The notes beneath the pieces are model-generated. The model was not told the DNA's origin, searched no databases, and saw nothing but the letters and a program-made list of their open reading frames with translations. The translations under genes were made by a program, and so were the position numbers. Shown here in pieces: positions 1-6,003 of a stretch of 10,000 nt of DNA (the first letter of the stretch is position 1; each line of letters begins with the position of its first letter). The stretch comes from Flavobacterium sp. (GTDB lineage Bacteria > Bacteroidota > Bacteroidia > Flavobacteriales > Flavobacteriaceae): assembly GCF_020217025.1 (NCBI RefSeq), contig NZ_JAIWOF010000206.1:1-10000 (forward strand), given 5' to 3'.

Positions 1-268
1 TTCCTTTGATATATTCCACCTTAGGTTTGTCTAATCTTCCTAAAAACTGACGCGCGTATGAAGATAAACTTTCAACATATCGGCGTTGTCCTTCGGCATA
101 AAGCGTATCAAATGCCAAACTCGACTTACCAGAACCGGAAAGCCCTGTAATAACCACTAATTTATTTCTTGGAATTGCAACATCTAAATTTTTAAGGTTG
201 TGCAATTGCGCTCCTTTAATTAGAATGTTTTTTTTAGGTTCTAAGGTAGAAAAATCAGGTTGTGTCAT
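1..268 (-). CDS. uvrA: UvrABC excision repair ATPase subunit A, N-terminal part (partial)
   Basis: UvrA is the damage-recognition ATPase of bacterial nucleotide excision repair; it loads UvrB onto damaged DNA in the cytoplasm. Only the first 89 codons are present; the gene continues beyond the left edge. The visible part has the Walker A motif GLSGSGKS at residues 42-49, followed by [20 protein letters not shown] and [12 protein letters not shown], which is almost identical to the start of UvrA in all bacteria. About 18 residues precede the conserved core ([14 protein letters not shown]), a normal N-terminus for the Bacteroidota form. The ATG at 266-268 is preferred because a -7-type promoter element lies about 20 bp upstream and leaves little room for an earlier start. 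The gene diverges from the sigma factor gene across a 312-bp spacer. Confidence 0.95.
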   Translation of the reverse strand, partial: MTQPDFSTLEPKKNILIKGAQLHNLKNLDVAIPRNKLVVITGLSGSGKSSLAFDTLYAEGQRRYVESLSSYARQFLGRLDKPKVEYIKG

Positions 269-288
269 CGTTGTTTTTAAAAGATTTG

Positions 289-296
289 CAAAGATA
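289..296 (-). promoter_or_regulatory. Probable uvrA promoter, -7 element
   Basis: On the minus strand this reads TATCTTTG, an exact match to the Bacteroidota -7 consensus TAnnTTTG. It lies 20 bp before the uvrA ATG, giving a leader of about 10-15 nt. No TTTG or TTG is seen at the expected -33 distance, so the call rests on the -7 element and its position alone. Confidence 0.45.
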
Positions 297-363
297 ATAA
301 TTGTAATTTTATTTACTCCTATTCCTTGCCTCTTTAAATATTAAAAACAGAATGTTTAAATTA

Positions 364-409
364 GAATAGTTTATAATTAGTTACGAATAGTTGCGATTAT
401 TTAATAGTT
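364..409 (+). repeat. Four imperfect AGTT octamer repeats upstream of the sigma promoter
   Basis: The octamers GAATAGTT (364-371), AATTAGTT (375-382), GAATAGTT (385-392) and TAATAGTT (402-409) occur on the same strand. Start-to-start distances are 11, 10 and 17 bp, so the first three lie close to one helical turn apart. They end about 55 bp upstream of the -33 element of the sigma gene. They could be binding sites of an activator, but in such AT-rich DNA the pattern may be chance. Confidence 0.3.
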
Positions 410-463
410 TGGAATCATATTTAGATTTATTTTTAATGAATAGAAGTTTTTTTTAAATAATTA

Positions 464-496
464 TTTGGATATTAAATAAATTTTATGTTAAATTTG
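464..496 (+). promoter_or_regulatory. Probable primary-sigma promoter of the sigma factor gene
   Basis: TTTG at 464-467 and TAAATTTG at 489-496 are separated by 21 bp. Both match the Bacteroidota housekeeping consensus (TTTG, 17-23 bp, TAnnTTTG). Transcription would start near 502 and leave a leader of close to 80 nt before the ATG. The match suggests that the primary sigma factor drives this gene, although autoregulation is not excluded. Confidence 0.6.
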
Positions 497-580
497 AACT
501 TTAATCTATAAAACAAAATAGCCTATAACACACAATTACTTTTTAGAATCAGAGACTTAAATTAACTAAAAGGTATTGTT

Positions 581-1165
581 ATGGCTAATCTTGTACTTCC
601 TGATGCAGTTTTAGTGAAGAATTATATAAGCGGAGATGAGTCTGCTTTAGCTTCATTGATTGAAAGACATCAATCTAAAATCTACGGATTTATTTATTCG
701 AAAATAAACGATAGAGATTTATCGGATGATATTTTTCAAGATACCTTTATTAAGGTAATTAAAACCTTGAAATCGCAGTCGTATAATGAAGAAGGAAAAT
801 TTTTACCTTGGGTAATGCGTATTGCTCATAACTTGGTTGTTGATCATTTCAGAAAAGCAAAGAAAATGCCTTTTCAACGCGAAACAGAAGAGTATTCGAT
901 TTTCAATTATATGACAGATAATAGTTTAAATATTGAAGGACAAATTATATCCGAACAAGTAGAAACTGATTTAGCTAAGTTGTTAGATGAACTTCCTGCA
1001 GATCAAAAAGAAGTTTTAGTAATGCGTATGTATCAAGATCTAAGTTTTAAGGAAATAGCTGATTTAACTGGTGTTAGTATCAATACAGCCTTAGGAAGAA
1101 TGCGTTATGCTTTGTTGAATTTGAGAAAAATTATAGAAAAGAATCAAATTATTTTGACTAATTAA
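581..1165 (+). CDS. Sigma-70 family (ECF-type) RNA polymerase sigma factor
   Basis: This 194-residue protein has the two-domain layout of ECF sigma factors, which direct RNA polymerase to a special set of promoters. Region 2 covers about residues 24-95: it includes ERHQSKIYGFIYSKI, the DDIFQDTFIKVIK core-binding segment and WVMRIAHNLVVDHFRK, which resembles the -10 recognition helix. Region 4 covers about 134-185: LPADQKEVLVMRMYQDLSFKEIADLTGVSINTALGRMRYALLNLRK, with the helix-turn-helix at SFKEIADLTGVSINTALGRMRYA. The linker of about 40 residues is longer than minimal. No FecR-like or other membrane anti-sigma gene is adjacent; a 47-codon gene follows 51 bp downstream. A weak AAAAGG lies 7 nt before the ATG. 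The family is clear; the target promoters and the inducing signal cannot be read from the sequence. Confidence 0.9.
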   Translation: MANLVLPDAVLVKNYISGDESALASLIERHQSKIYGFIYSKINDRDLSDDIFQDTFIKVIKTLKSQSYNEEGKFLPWVMRIAHNLVVDHFRKAKKMPFQRETEEYSIFNYMTDNSLNIEGQIISEQVETDLAKLLDELPADQKEVLVMRMYQDLSFKEIADLTGVSINTALGRMRYALLNLRKIIEKNQIILTN

Positions 1166-1216
1166 TACTAAATGTAAAATATTGCCGTTATTATGCTATA
1201 AATCAAAACATAATTA

Positions 1217-1360
1217 ATGGCAAAACTTTACTCTAAGAAAAAATTAGCATCTCAAAAAATGAAACCTAAAAAAGAAACGATTTTGTTTTTACTCAATTAT
1301 TCAAAAGCATTGAGTATACATAAAGTGGGAAATTCAAGTTTTGAAATTATCGCTAATTAA
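1217..1360 (+). CDS. Small basic conserved-type microprotein (47 aa), function unknown
   Basis: This is a complete ATG-to-TAA frame of 47 codons, too short for a usual ORF cutoff. It encodes a protein with ten lysines against two glutamates. Residues 1-20 are strongly basic (MAKLYSKKKLASQKMKPKKE). They are followed by a likely helix, TILFLLNYSKAL, and a short tail, KVGNSSFEIIAN. It starts 51 bp after the sigma factor stop, on the same strand and before the shared terminator, so it is probably on the same transcript. I recall very similar short proteins with the KMKPKKETI-FLLNYSKAL core annotated as hypothetical in other Flavobacterium genomes, which argues for a real gene; this is memory, not a search. 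It has no transmembrane segment and no cysteines. A role as a sigma partner or nucleic-acid-binding peptide is only a guess from charge and position. Confidence 0.72.
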   Translation: MAKLYSKKKLASQKMKPKKETILFLLNYSKALSIHKVGNSSFEIIAN

Positions 1361-1362
1361 GG

Positions 1363-1392
1363 AAAATGCCTCAAAGAGATTTGAGGCATTTT
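1363..1392. terminator. Bidirectional rho-independent terminator
   Basis: A perfect 13-bp stem AAAATGCCTCAAA (1363-1375) pairs with 1380-1392 around a GAGA loop, with a T-run on the plus strand and an A-run on the left arm. It sits between the convergent sigma/microprotein and nth/DUF2200 transcripts and can serve both. The right arm nearly touches the DUF2200 stop codon at 1394. Confidence 0.9.
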
Positions 1393-1393
1393 T

Positions 1394-1744
1394 TTATTTT
1401 CTTAATATTTTCTCCATTGTTTTCCCTTTCGCTAATTCGTCTATTAACTTATCTAAATAGCGCACTTTTTTCATTAATGGATCTTTAATTTCTTCTATGC
1501 GATAGCCACAAATAACACCTGTTATTTTAGAAACGTTTTCGTTTAATTTTGGTGCTTGCTCAAAAAAGGTTTCAAAATCTACTTTTGTATCAATTTGCTT
1601 TTGAAGGCTTTCCAATGTGTAACCTGTTAACCAACAAATAATTTCATCAACTTCCGCTTTCGTACGATTCTTTTTCTCAGCTTTGTTTATGTAATGTGGG
1701 TAAACACCAGCAAAGATCATATGATTTATACTTCTTGATGCCAT
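1394..1744 (-). CDS. DUF2200 family protein
   Basis: The 116-residue product matches my knowledge of the DUF2200 family over its full length. Recognisable blocks are [86 protein letters not shown] and the conserved C-terminus MEKILRK. It is a soluble, charged, mostly helical small protein without signal peptide or membrane segment. No biochemical function is known to me. Its ATG directly follows the TAA of nth with no intervening base, so translation is probably coupled and both are on one mRNA. In other bacteria this family is scattered, so the link to DNA repair is an inference from this arrangement only. Confidence 0.88.
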   Translation of the reverse strand: MASRSINHMIFAGVYPHYINKAEKKNRTKAEVDEIICWLTGYTLESLQKQIDTKVDFETFFEQAPKLNENVSKITGVICGYRIEEIKDPLMKKVRYLDKLIDELAKGKTMEKILRK

Positions 1745-2392
1745 TTATTTTTTAATTTCATTAATTACACTTTTTCTTCCAATCGTCTTCGTGATAATAT
1801 CTTTCTCTAAATTCCAGCCACGAGCAGGAGAATATTCTCTTCCGTACCAAATGATTTGTAAGTGTAAATCGTTCCAACATTCCTCTGGGAAAATACGTTT
1901 GGCATCTTTCTCGGTTTGTTGTACGTTTTTACCATTGGTTAATCCCCAACGATACATCAATCGATGAATATGCGTATCAACAGGAAAAGCCGGAACTCCA
2001 AAAGCCTGACTCATCACAACACTAGCCGTTTTGTGTCCCACAGCCGGTAACGCTTCCAAAGCTTCAAAACTTTGCGGTACTTCGCCATTGTATTTGTCAA
2101 TTAAAATTTCTGATAATCCGTGAATTCCTTTTGATTTCATAGGAGATAATCCACACGGGCGAATAATTTCCTTTATTTCTTCTACACTCATTTTTACCAT
2201 ATCATACGGATTATCTGCTTTCGCAAACAAAATTGGCGTAATTTGATTCACGCGAACATCTGTACATTGTGCTGAAAGTAACACGGCAATTAGTAATGTA
2301 TAAGGATCTTTATGGTCTAACGGAATAGGAATTTCAGGATATAATTCATTTAACGTATTTATAACAAATGTTACCTTCTCGCTTTTGGTCAT
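1745..2392 (-). CDS. nth: Endonuclease III family DNA glycosylase/AP lyase, without the iron-sulfur cysteines
   Basis: Endonuclease III removes oxidised pyrimidines from DNA and cuts the abasic site during base excision repair. The 215-residue protein has the family core: DPYTLLIAVLLSAQCTD (29-45), the helix-hairpin-helix LPAVGHKTA (115-123) with the Schiff-base lysine K121, and FPVDTHIHRLMYRWGL (136-151) with the catalytic aspartate D139. These correspond to K120 and D138 of the E. coli enzyme. The C-terminus differs: where the E. coli protein has the C-X6-C-X2-C-X5-C [4Fe-4S] ligands, this one reads WYGREYSPARGWNLEKDI and then TKTIGRKSV, with no cysteine after C172. Length is normal for the family. 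It leads a two-gene operon with DUF2200 and diverges from bcp. I am sure of the family; the exact base specificity is inferred. Confidence 0.94.
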   Translation of the reverse strand: MTKSEKVTFVINTLNELYPEIPIPLDHKDPYTLLIAVLLSAQCTDVRVNQITPILFAKADNPYDMVKMSVEEIKEIIRPCGLSPMKSKGIHGLSEILIDKYNGEVPQSFEALEALPAVGHKTASVVMSQAFGVPAFPVDTHIHRLMYRWGLTNGKNVQQTEKDAKRIFPEECWNDLHLQIIWYGREYSPARGWNLEKDIITKTIGRKSVINEIKK

Positions 2393-2412
2393 TTTTAACT
2401 AAATTTGATTCG

Positions 2413-2443
2413 TAAAGTTATAAAGTAATAGCGCAATATCAAA
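2413..2443 (-). promoter_or_regulatory. Probable nth promoter
   Basis: On the minus strand TTTG (2440-2443) is followed after 19 bp by TAACTTTA (2413-2420), which differs from the Bacteroidota -7 consensus TAnnTTTG only in its last base. The start of transcription would lie about 10-15 nt before the nth ATG. It is placed in the 96-bp spacer shared with the divergent bcp gene; I could not find an equally good promoter for bcp in the other direction. Confidence 0.5.
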
Positions 2444-2488
2444 ATTCATTTTTAAAGATGATTTTTTAACCTTTTAAACTATAAATAA

Positions 2489-2941
2489 ATGACAACATTA
2501 AAAGCTGGAGATAAGGCCCCTAATTTTTCAGGTTTAGACCAAAATGGAGCTACTCATACATTAGCTGATTACAAAGGAAAAAAACTTGTAGTGTTCTTTT
2601 ATCCAAAAGCAAGTACACCAGGTTGTACAGCAGAAGCATGCGATTTAAGAGATAATTATGCTCGTTTTCAAGCAAATAATTACGCTTTGTTAGGAGTAAG
2701 TGCTGATAGTGCAAAAGCTCAAACTAAGTTTATTGAAAAATATGACTTACCATTTCCGTTATTAGCGGATGAAGACAAATCAGTGATTCAAGCCTTCGGT
2801 GTTTGGGGACCAAAGAAATTCATGGGAAAAGAATACGATGGTATTCATAGAACTACCTTTGTAATTGATGAAAACGGAATTATTGAAGAAGTAATTTCCG
2901 ATGTAAAAACCAAAGCCCACGCTGCTCAGATTTTAAAATAA
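2489..2941 (+). CDS. bcp: Thioredoxin-dependent thiol peroxidase (peroxiredoxin Bcp/PrxQ)
   Basis: Bcp/PrxQ enzymes reduce hydrogen peroxide and organic hydroperoxides in the cytoplasm, using thioredoxin for recycling. The 150-residue protein is full length for the family. It begins with GDKAPNFSGLDQNGATHTLADYKGKKLVVFFYPK. The peroxidatic motif TPGCTAEACDLRD follows at about 43-55. C46 is the peroxidatic cysteine; C51, five residues later, is the resolving cysteine typical of the atypical two-cysteine PrxQ group. Further family blocks are LLGVSADSAKAQTKFIEKYDLPFPLLADE and the end segment IHRTTFVIDENGIIEEVI. The start is the first ATG of the frame, with no clear Shine-Dalgarno, as is common in this phylum. 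It diverges from nth and is closed by the hairpin at 2943-2975, so it appears monocistronic. Confidence 0.95.
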   Translation: MTTLKAGDKAPNFSGLDQNGATHTLADYKGKKLVVFFYPKASTPGCTAEACDLRDNYARFQANNYALLGVSADSAKAQTKFIEKYDLPFPLLADEDKSVIQAFGVWGPKKFMGKEYDGIHRTTFVIDENGIIEEVISDVKTKAHAAQILK

Positions 2942-2942
2942 T

Positions 2943-2975
2943 AAAAAACCATTCGCCAAGGCGAATGGTTTTTTT
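2943..2975. terminator. Bidirectional rho-independent terminator
   Basis: CCATTCGCC (2949-2957) and GGCGAATGG (2960-2968) form a perfect GC-containing stem around a very short AA loop. The stem is extended by an A-run on the left and a T-run on the right. It starts two bases after the bcp stop and lies about 28 bp beyond the convergent acyl-CoA dehydrogenase stop, so it probably ends both transcripts. Confidence 0.9.
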
Positions 2976-3003
2976 AAACAAACTAAACCAATTAATTGCT
3001 GTA

Positions 3004-4794
3004 TTAGAAAGCGTATTTGTTTTCGTTAATAATTTTTGCAGCAATTTTTTCACGAAGTGCTACCACATTTGGCATGTTCGTATATTTTGTAAAACGTTTT
3101 AATCCCATTAACATCATACGTTGTTCGTCGCCTTCAGCAAAAGAAACGATTCCTTCTTTTCCTTTTTGGTTTACGATATCTACTGCATGATATAAGTATA
3201 ATTTTGCCATAGCAATTTGCTCCTGAACTTTGTCTTCGCCTTCTTTTTTAGCTAATTTCTCCGTTCTAAGAATAGTACTTTCAGCCATATAGATTTCGAT
3301 TAAAATATCAGCAGCAGCCATTAATAATTGTTGGTGTGATTCTAATTCTGCTCCGTATTTTTGAACTGCAGCACCCGCAACCATTAAGAATACTTTTTTC
3401 AATTTGGCAATCATTTCTTTTTCTTCAGCAAATAATTCTGAATAATCTGGAACATCGAATGATGGAATTCCCATTAATTCTTCTGCCACAGCCATTGCTG
3501 GACCTAATAAATCAACATGACCTTTCATTGCTTTTTTCACTAACATACCCACAGATAACATTCTGTTGATTTCGTTAGTTCCTTCGTAAATTCTTGCGAT
3601 ACGAGCATCTCTCCAAGCACTTTCCATAGGAGCGTCTTCTGAGAATCCCATTCCACCAAAAATTTGAATTCCTTCATCTGTACAGGCTTGAACATCTTCA
3701 GAAACTGCTACTTTTAAGATGGAACATTCGATTGCGAATTCTTCAACACCTTTTAATTCTGCTTCTTGGTGCGAATTTCCTTCGCTTACTCTAATATTAA
3801 TTCTGTTTTCAATATCTGCAGCTGCTCTGTAAGTTGCACTTTCACCAGCATAAGCATTTGTTGCCATTTCAGCAATTTTAGCTTGAATTGCTCCAAAACT
3901 TGAAATAGGCGTTTTAAACTGAACTCTTTCGTTAGCATAATGTACCGCTCCAGTAACTGTTCTACGTTGTGCTTCTAAACAAGCAGCAGCTAATTTAATA
4001 CGCCCAACATTTAAAGCATTCATCGCAATTTTAAAACCTTCGCCACGACCTGCCAACATATTTTCTACTGGAACTTTTGTTTCATTAAAGAAAACCTGAC
4101 GAGTAGAAGAGGAGCGAATTCCTAATTTGTGCTCTTCATCACCCATTGAAATTCCATTTGAAGGATCATTTTCAACGATGAAACCCGTAATGTTTTTATC
4201 GTCTTCGATACGAGCGAAAACAATCATTAAATTACAAAAACCAGCATTTGAAATCCACATTTTTCCACCAGTGATTTTATAATGTGTTCCATCTTCTGAA
4301 AGAACCGCTTTTGTTTTTCCTGAATTTGCATCAGATCCTGCACCTGGTTCTGTTAAACAGTAAGCTCCAAACCATTCGCCAGATGCTAATTTTGGTACAT
4401 ATTTTTGTTTTTGCTCTTCAGTTCCGTATAAGGTAATTGGCATTGTTCCAATTCCAGTGTGCGCTCCAAAAGCAGTTGAAAACGAACCCGTTGCTCCTGA
4501 AATATAATCACATACTAAAACGGTGTTTACGAATCCCATTTCCATTCCGCCATAAGCTGCAGGAACAGCAACGCTTAAATAACCTAATTCTCCAGCTTTA
4601 CGCATGATGTCTTCGGTTAACGCATAATCTTTCTTTTCGAAACGTTCTTTGTTTGGCCAAATTTCTTTGTCTACGAATTCGATAACCGAATCACGCATCA
4701 TTACTTGTTCTTCATTGAAGTCTTCTGGTGTGAAGATGTCTTCGCATTTTGTTTCTTTTACAAGGAATTGTCCTCCTCTGATGATATCTGACAT
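3004..4794 (-). CDS. fadE: Acyl-CoA dehydrogenase, long form (FadE of Bacillus type)
   Basis: FAD enzyme for the first step of beta-oxidation: acyl-CoA to trans-2-enoyl-CoA, with electrons passed to electron transfer flavoprotein. Its 596 residues hold the N-terminal helical domain (about 25-145), the signature YCLTEPGAGSD (145-155) and FAD-contact region KMWISNAGF (178-186), and the C-terminal helical domain with GGMGFSEDAPMESAWRDARI and IYEGTNEI. E404 in IYEGT is the expected catalytic base. About 180 further residues form a helical extension like that of VLCAD, ACAD9 and Bacillus FadE, and unlike the roughly 390-residue short-chain enzymes. It is last in the operon, 21 bp after the thiolase stop, and before the terminator at 2943-2975. 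No etf genes are in the window. Preference for long chains is inferred from this extension and from the neighbours. Confidence 0.93.
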   Translation of the reverse strand: MSDIIRGGQFLVKETKCEDIFTPEDFNEEQVMMRDSVIEFVDKEIWPNKERFEKKDYALTEDIMRKAGELGYLSVAVPAAYGGMEMGFVNTVLVCDYISGATGSFSTAFGAHTGIGTMPITLYGTEEQKQKYVPKLASGEWFGAYCLTEPGAGSDANSGKTKAVLSEDGTHYKITGGKMWISNAGFCNLMIVFARIEDDKNITGFIVENDPSNGISMGDEEHKLGIRSSSTRQVFFNETKVPVENMLAGRGEGFKIAMNALNVGRIKLAAACLEAQRRTVTGAVHYANERVQFKTPISSFGAIQAKIAEMATNAYAGESATYRAAADIENRINIRVSEGNSHQEAELKGVEEFAIECSILKVAVSEDVQACTDEGIQIFGGMGFSEDAPMESAWRDARIARIYEGTNEINRMLSVGMLVKKAMKGHVDLLGPAMAVAEELMGIPSFDVPDYSELFAEEKEMIAKLKKVFLMVAGAAVQKYGAELESHQQLLMAAADILIEIYMAESTILRTEKLAKKEGEDKVQEQIAMAKLYLYHAVDIVNQKGKEGIVSFAEGDEQRMMLMGLKRFTKYTNMPNVVALREKIAAKIINENKYAF

Positions 4795-4815
4795 AACTTA
4801 TTAAGTTTTATAGTT

Positions 4816-6000
4816 TTATTTTAAAAATTCGAAAATTCCAGCTGCACCTTGACCTGTTCCAACACACATTGAAACGATTCCGTATTTGCTGTTTCTCATG
4901 CGCATTTCGTCAAACAATTGAACTGATAGTTTAGCACCTGTACAACCTAGTGGGTGACCTAAAGCGATAGCTCCACCGTTAACGTTTACGATTTCAGGAT
5001 TTAAACCTAATTCTCTCACTACAGCTAATGATTGTGCTGCAAAAGCTTCGTTTAACTCAATTAAATCGATTTGGTCTTGTTTTAATCCTGCTTGTTTTAA
5101 TGCTTTTGGAATTGCGGTAACAGGACCAATTCCCATGATTCTTGGTTCTACACCTGAAGCAGCGTAGCTTACCATTCTTGCAATTGGTTCCAAGTTTAAT
5201 TCTTTCACCATTTCTTCACTCATGATTAAAACGAAAGCTGCGCCATCACTCATTTGTGAAGAGTTTCCAGCCGTAACCGAACCATCAGCAGCAAATACAG
5301 GTCTTAATCCTGCTAAAGCTTCTACTGAAGTTCCTGCTCTTGGACCTTCGTCTTTATTTACTACATAAGATTTTGTTTCTTTCTTACCATTTTCATTGAT
5401 AAATGTTTGTTCTACTGTGATAGGAACAATTTGTTTATCGAATTTACCTTCTGCTTGTGCTTTTAAAGCTTTTAAATGCGATTGGTAAGCAAATTCATCT
5501 TGGTCAGCACGAGAAACGTTGAATTGTTTTGCAACAGCTTCAGCCGTTAATCCCATTCCCCAGTAATAATCTTCGTGACCTGCAGCGGCAACTTTATAAT
5601 CTGGTGTTGGTTTGTAACCTCCCATTGGAATGTAACTCATGCTTTCTGCACCACCAGCAATGATACAATCTGCCATTCCTGATTGAATTTTAGCTGTCGC
5701 CATTGCGATAGTTTCTACTCCAGAAGCACAATATCTGTTTACTGTAACTCCAGGAACATCCGTAATTTTTAATCCCATTAAAGAAATTAAACGACCAACG
5801 TTTAAACCTTGTTCTGCTTCTGGCATGGCGTTTCCTACCATCACGTCATCAATACGTGTTTTGTCGAAATCAGGCAACTCTTTCATCATGTGTTCGATGG
5901 TTTCTGCTGCTAATTCGTCAGGTCTTTTGAATCGGAATAAGCCTTTTGGAGCTTTTCCAACTGCTGTTCTATATCCTTTTACTATATATGCTGTTCTCAT
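4816..6000 (-). CDS. fadA: Acetyl-CoA C-acyltransferase (3-ketoacyl-CoA thiolase)
   Basis: Thiolase of the last beta-oxidation step: it splits 3-ketoacyl-CoA with CoA into acetyl-CoA and a shortened acyl-CoA. The 394-residue length is typical. Key residues are all present: the nucleophile C91 in VNRYCASGVETI, N317 in ELNEAFAAQ, H349 in GGAIALGHPLGCTGA, and the second active-site cysteine C379 in SMCVGTGQG. The segment AGGAESMSYIPMGG (115-128) is the usual loop after the first half. It starts 3 bp after the stop of the dehydrogenase/hydratase gene, with no good Shine-Dalgarno, which suggests translational coupling. The position in a full beta-oxidation operon favours a degradative thiolase over an acetoacetyl-CoA-forming one, though the latter activity is possible. 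Confidence 0.94.
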   Translation of the reverse strand: MRTAYIVKGYRTAVGKAPKGLFRFKRPDELAAETIEHMMKELPDFDKTRIDDVMVGNAMPEAEQGLNVGRLISLMGLKITDVPGVTVNRYCASGVETIAMATAKIQSGMADCIIAGGAESMSYIPMGGYKPTPDYKVAAAGHEDYYWGMGLTAEAVAKQFNVSRADQDEFAYQSHLKALKAQAEGKFDKQIVPITVEQTFINENGKKETKSYVVNKDEGPRAGTSVEALAGLRPVFAADGSVTAGNSSQMSDGAAFVLIMSEEMVKELNLEPIARMVSYAASGVEPRIMGIGPVTAIPKALKQAGLKQDQIDLIELNEAFAAQSLAVVRELGLNPEIVNVNGGAIALGHPLGCTGAKLSVQLFDEMRMRNSKYGIVSMCVGTGQGAAGIFEFLK

Positions 6001-6003
6001 TTC

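Larger units (their letters stand above)
269..580. other. Divergent intergenic spacer between uvrA and the sigma factor gene
   Basis: This 312-bp stretch is very AT-rich and has no open reading frame that looks coding on either strand. It holds the -7 element for uvrA at its left end, four AGTT-containing octamers at 364-409, and a well-formed promoter for the sigma factor at 464-496. An untranslated leader of about 75-80 nt then follows before the sigma factor ATG. I see no stable hairpin or riboswitch in the leader. Confidence 0.6.

Noticed and set aside
2393..2488. Promoter for bcp in the divergent spacer
   Set aside because: Only a poor match was found (TAACCTTTT near 2467, with an extra base and no -33 element), so no feature was called even though a promoter must exist here or nearby.
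3336..3569. Plus-strand 77-codon frame inside the acyl-CoA dehydrogenase gene
   Set aside because: It is antisense to the conserved dehydrogenase frame and is leucine- and isoleucine-rich in the manner of a reverse-complement shadow; no promoter is seen.
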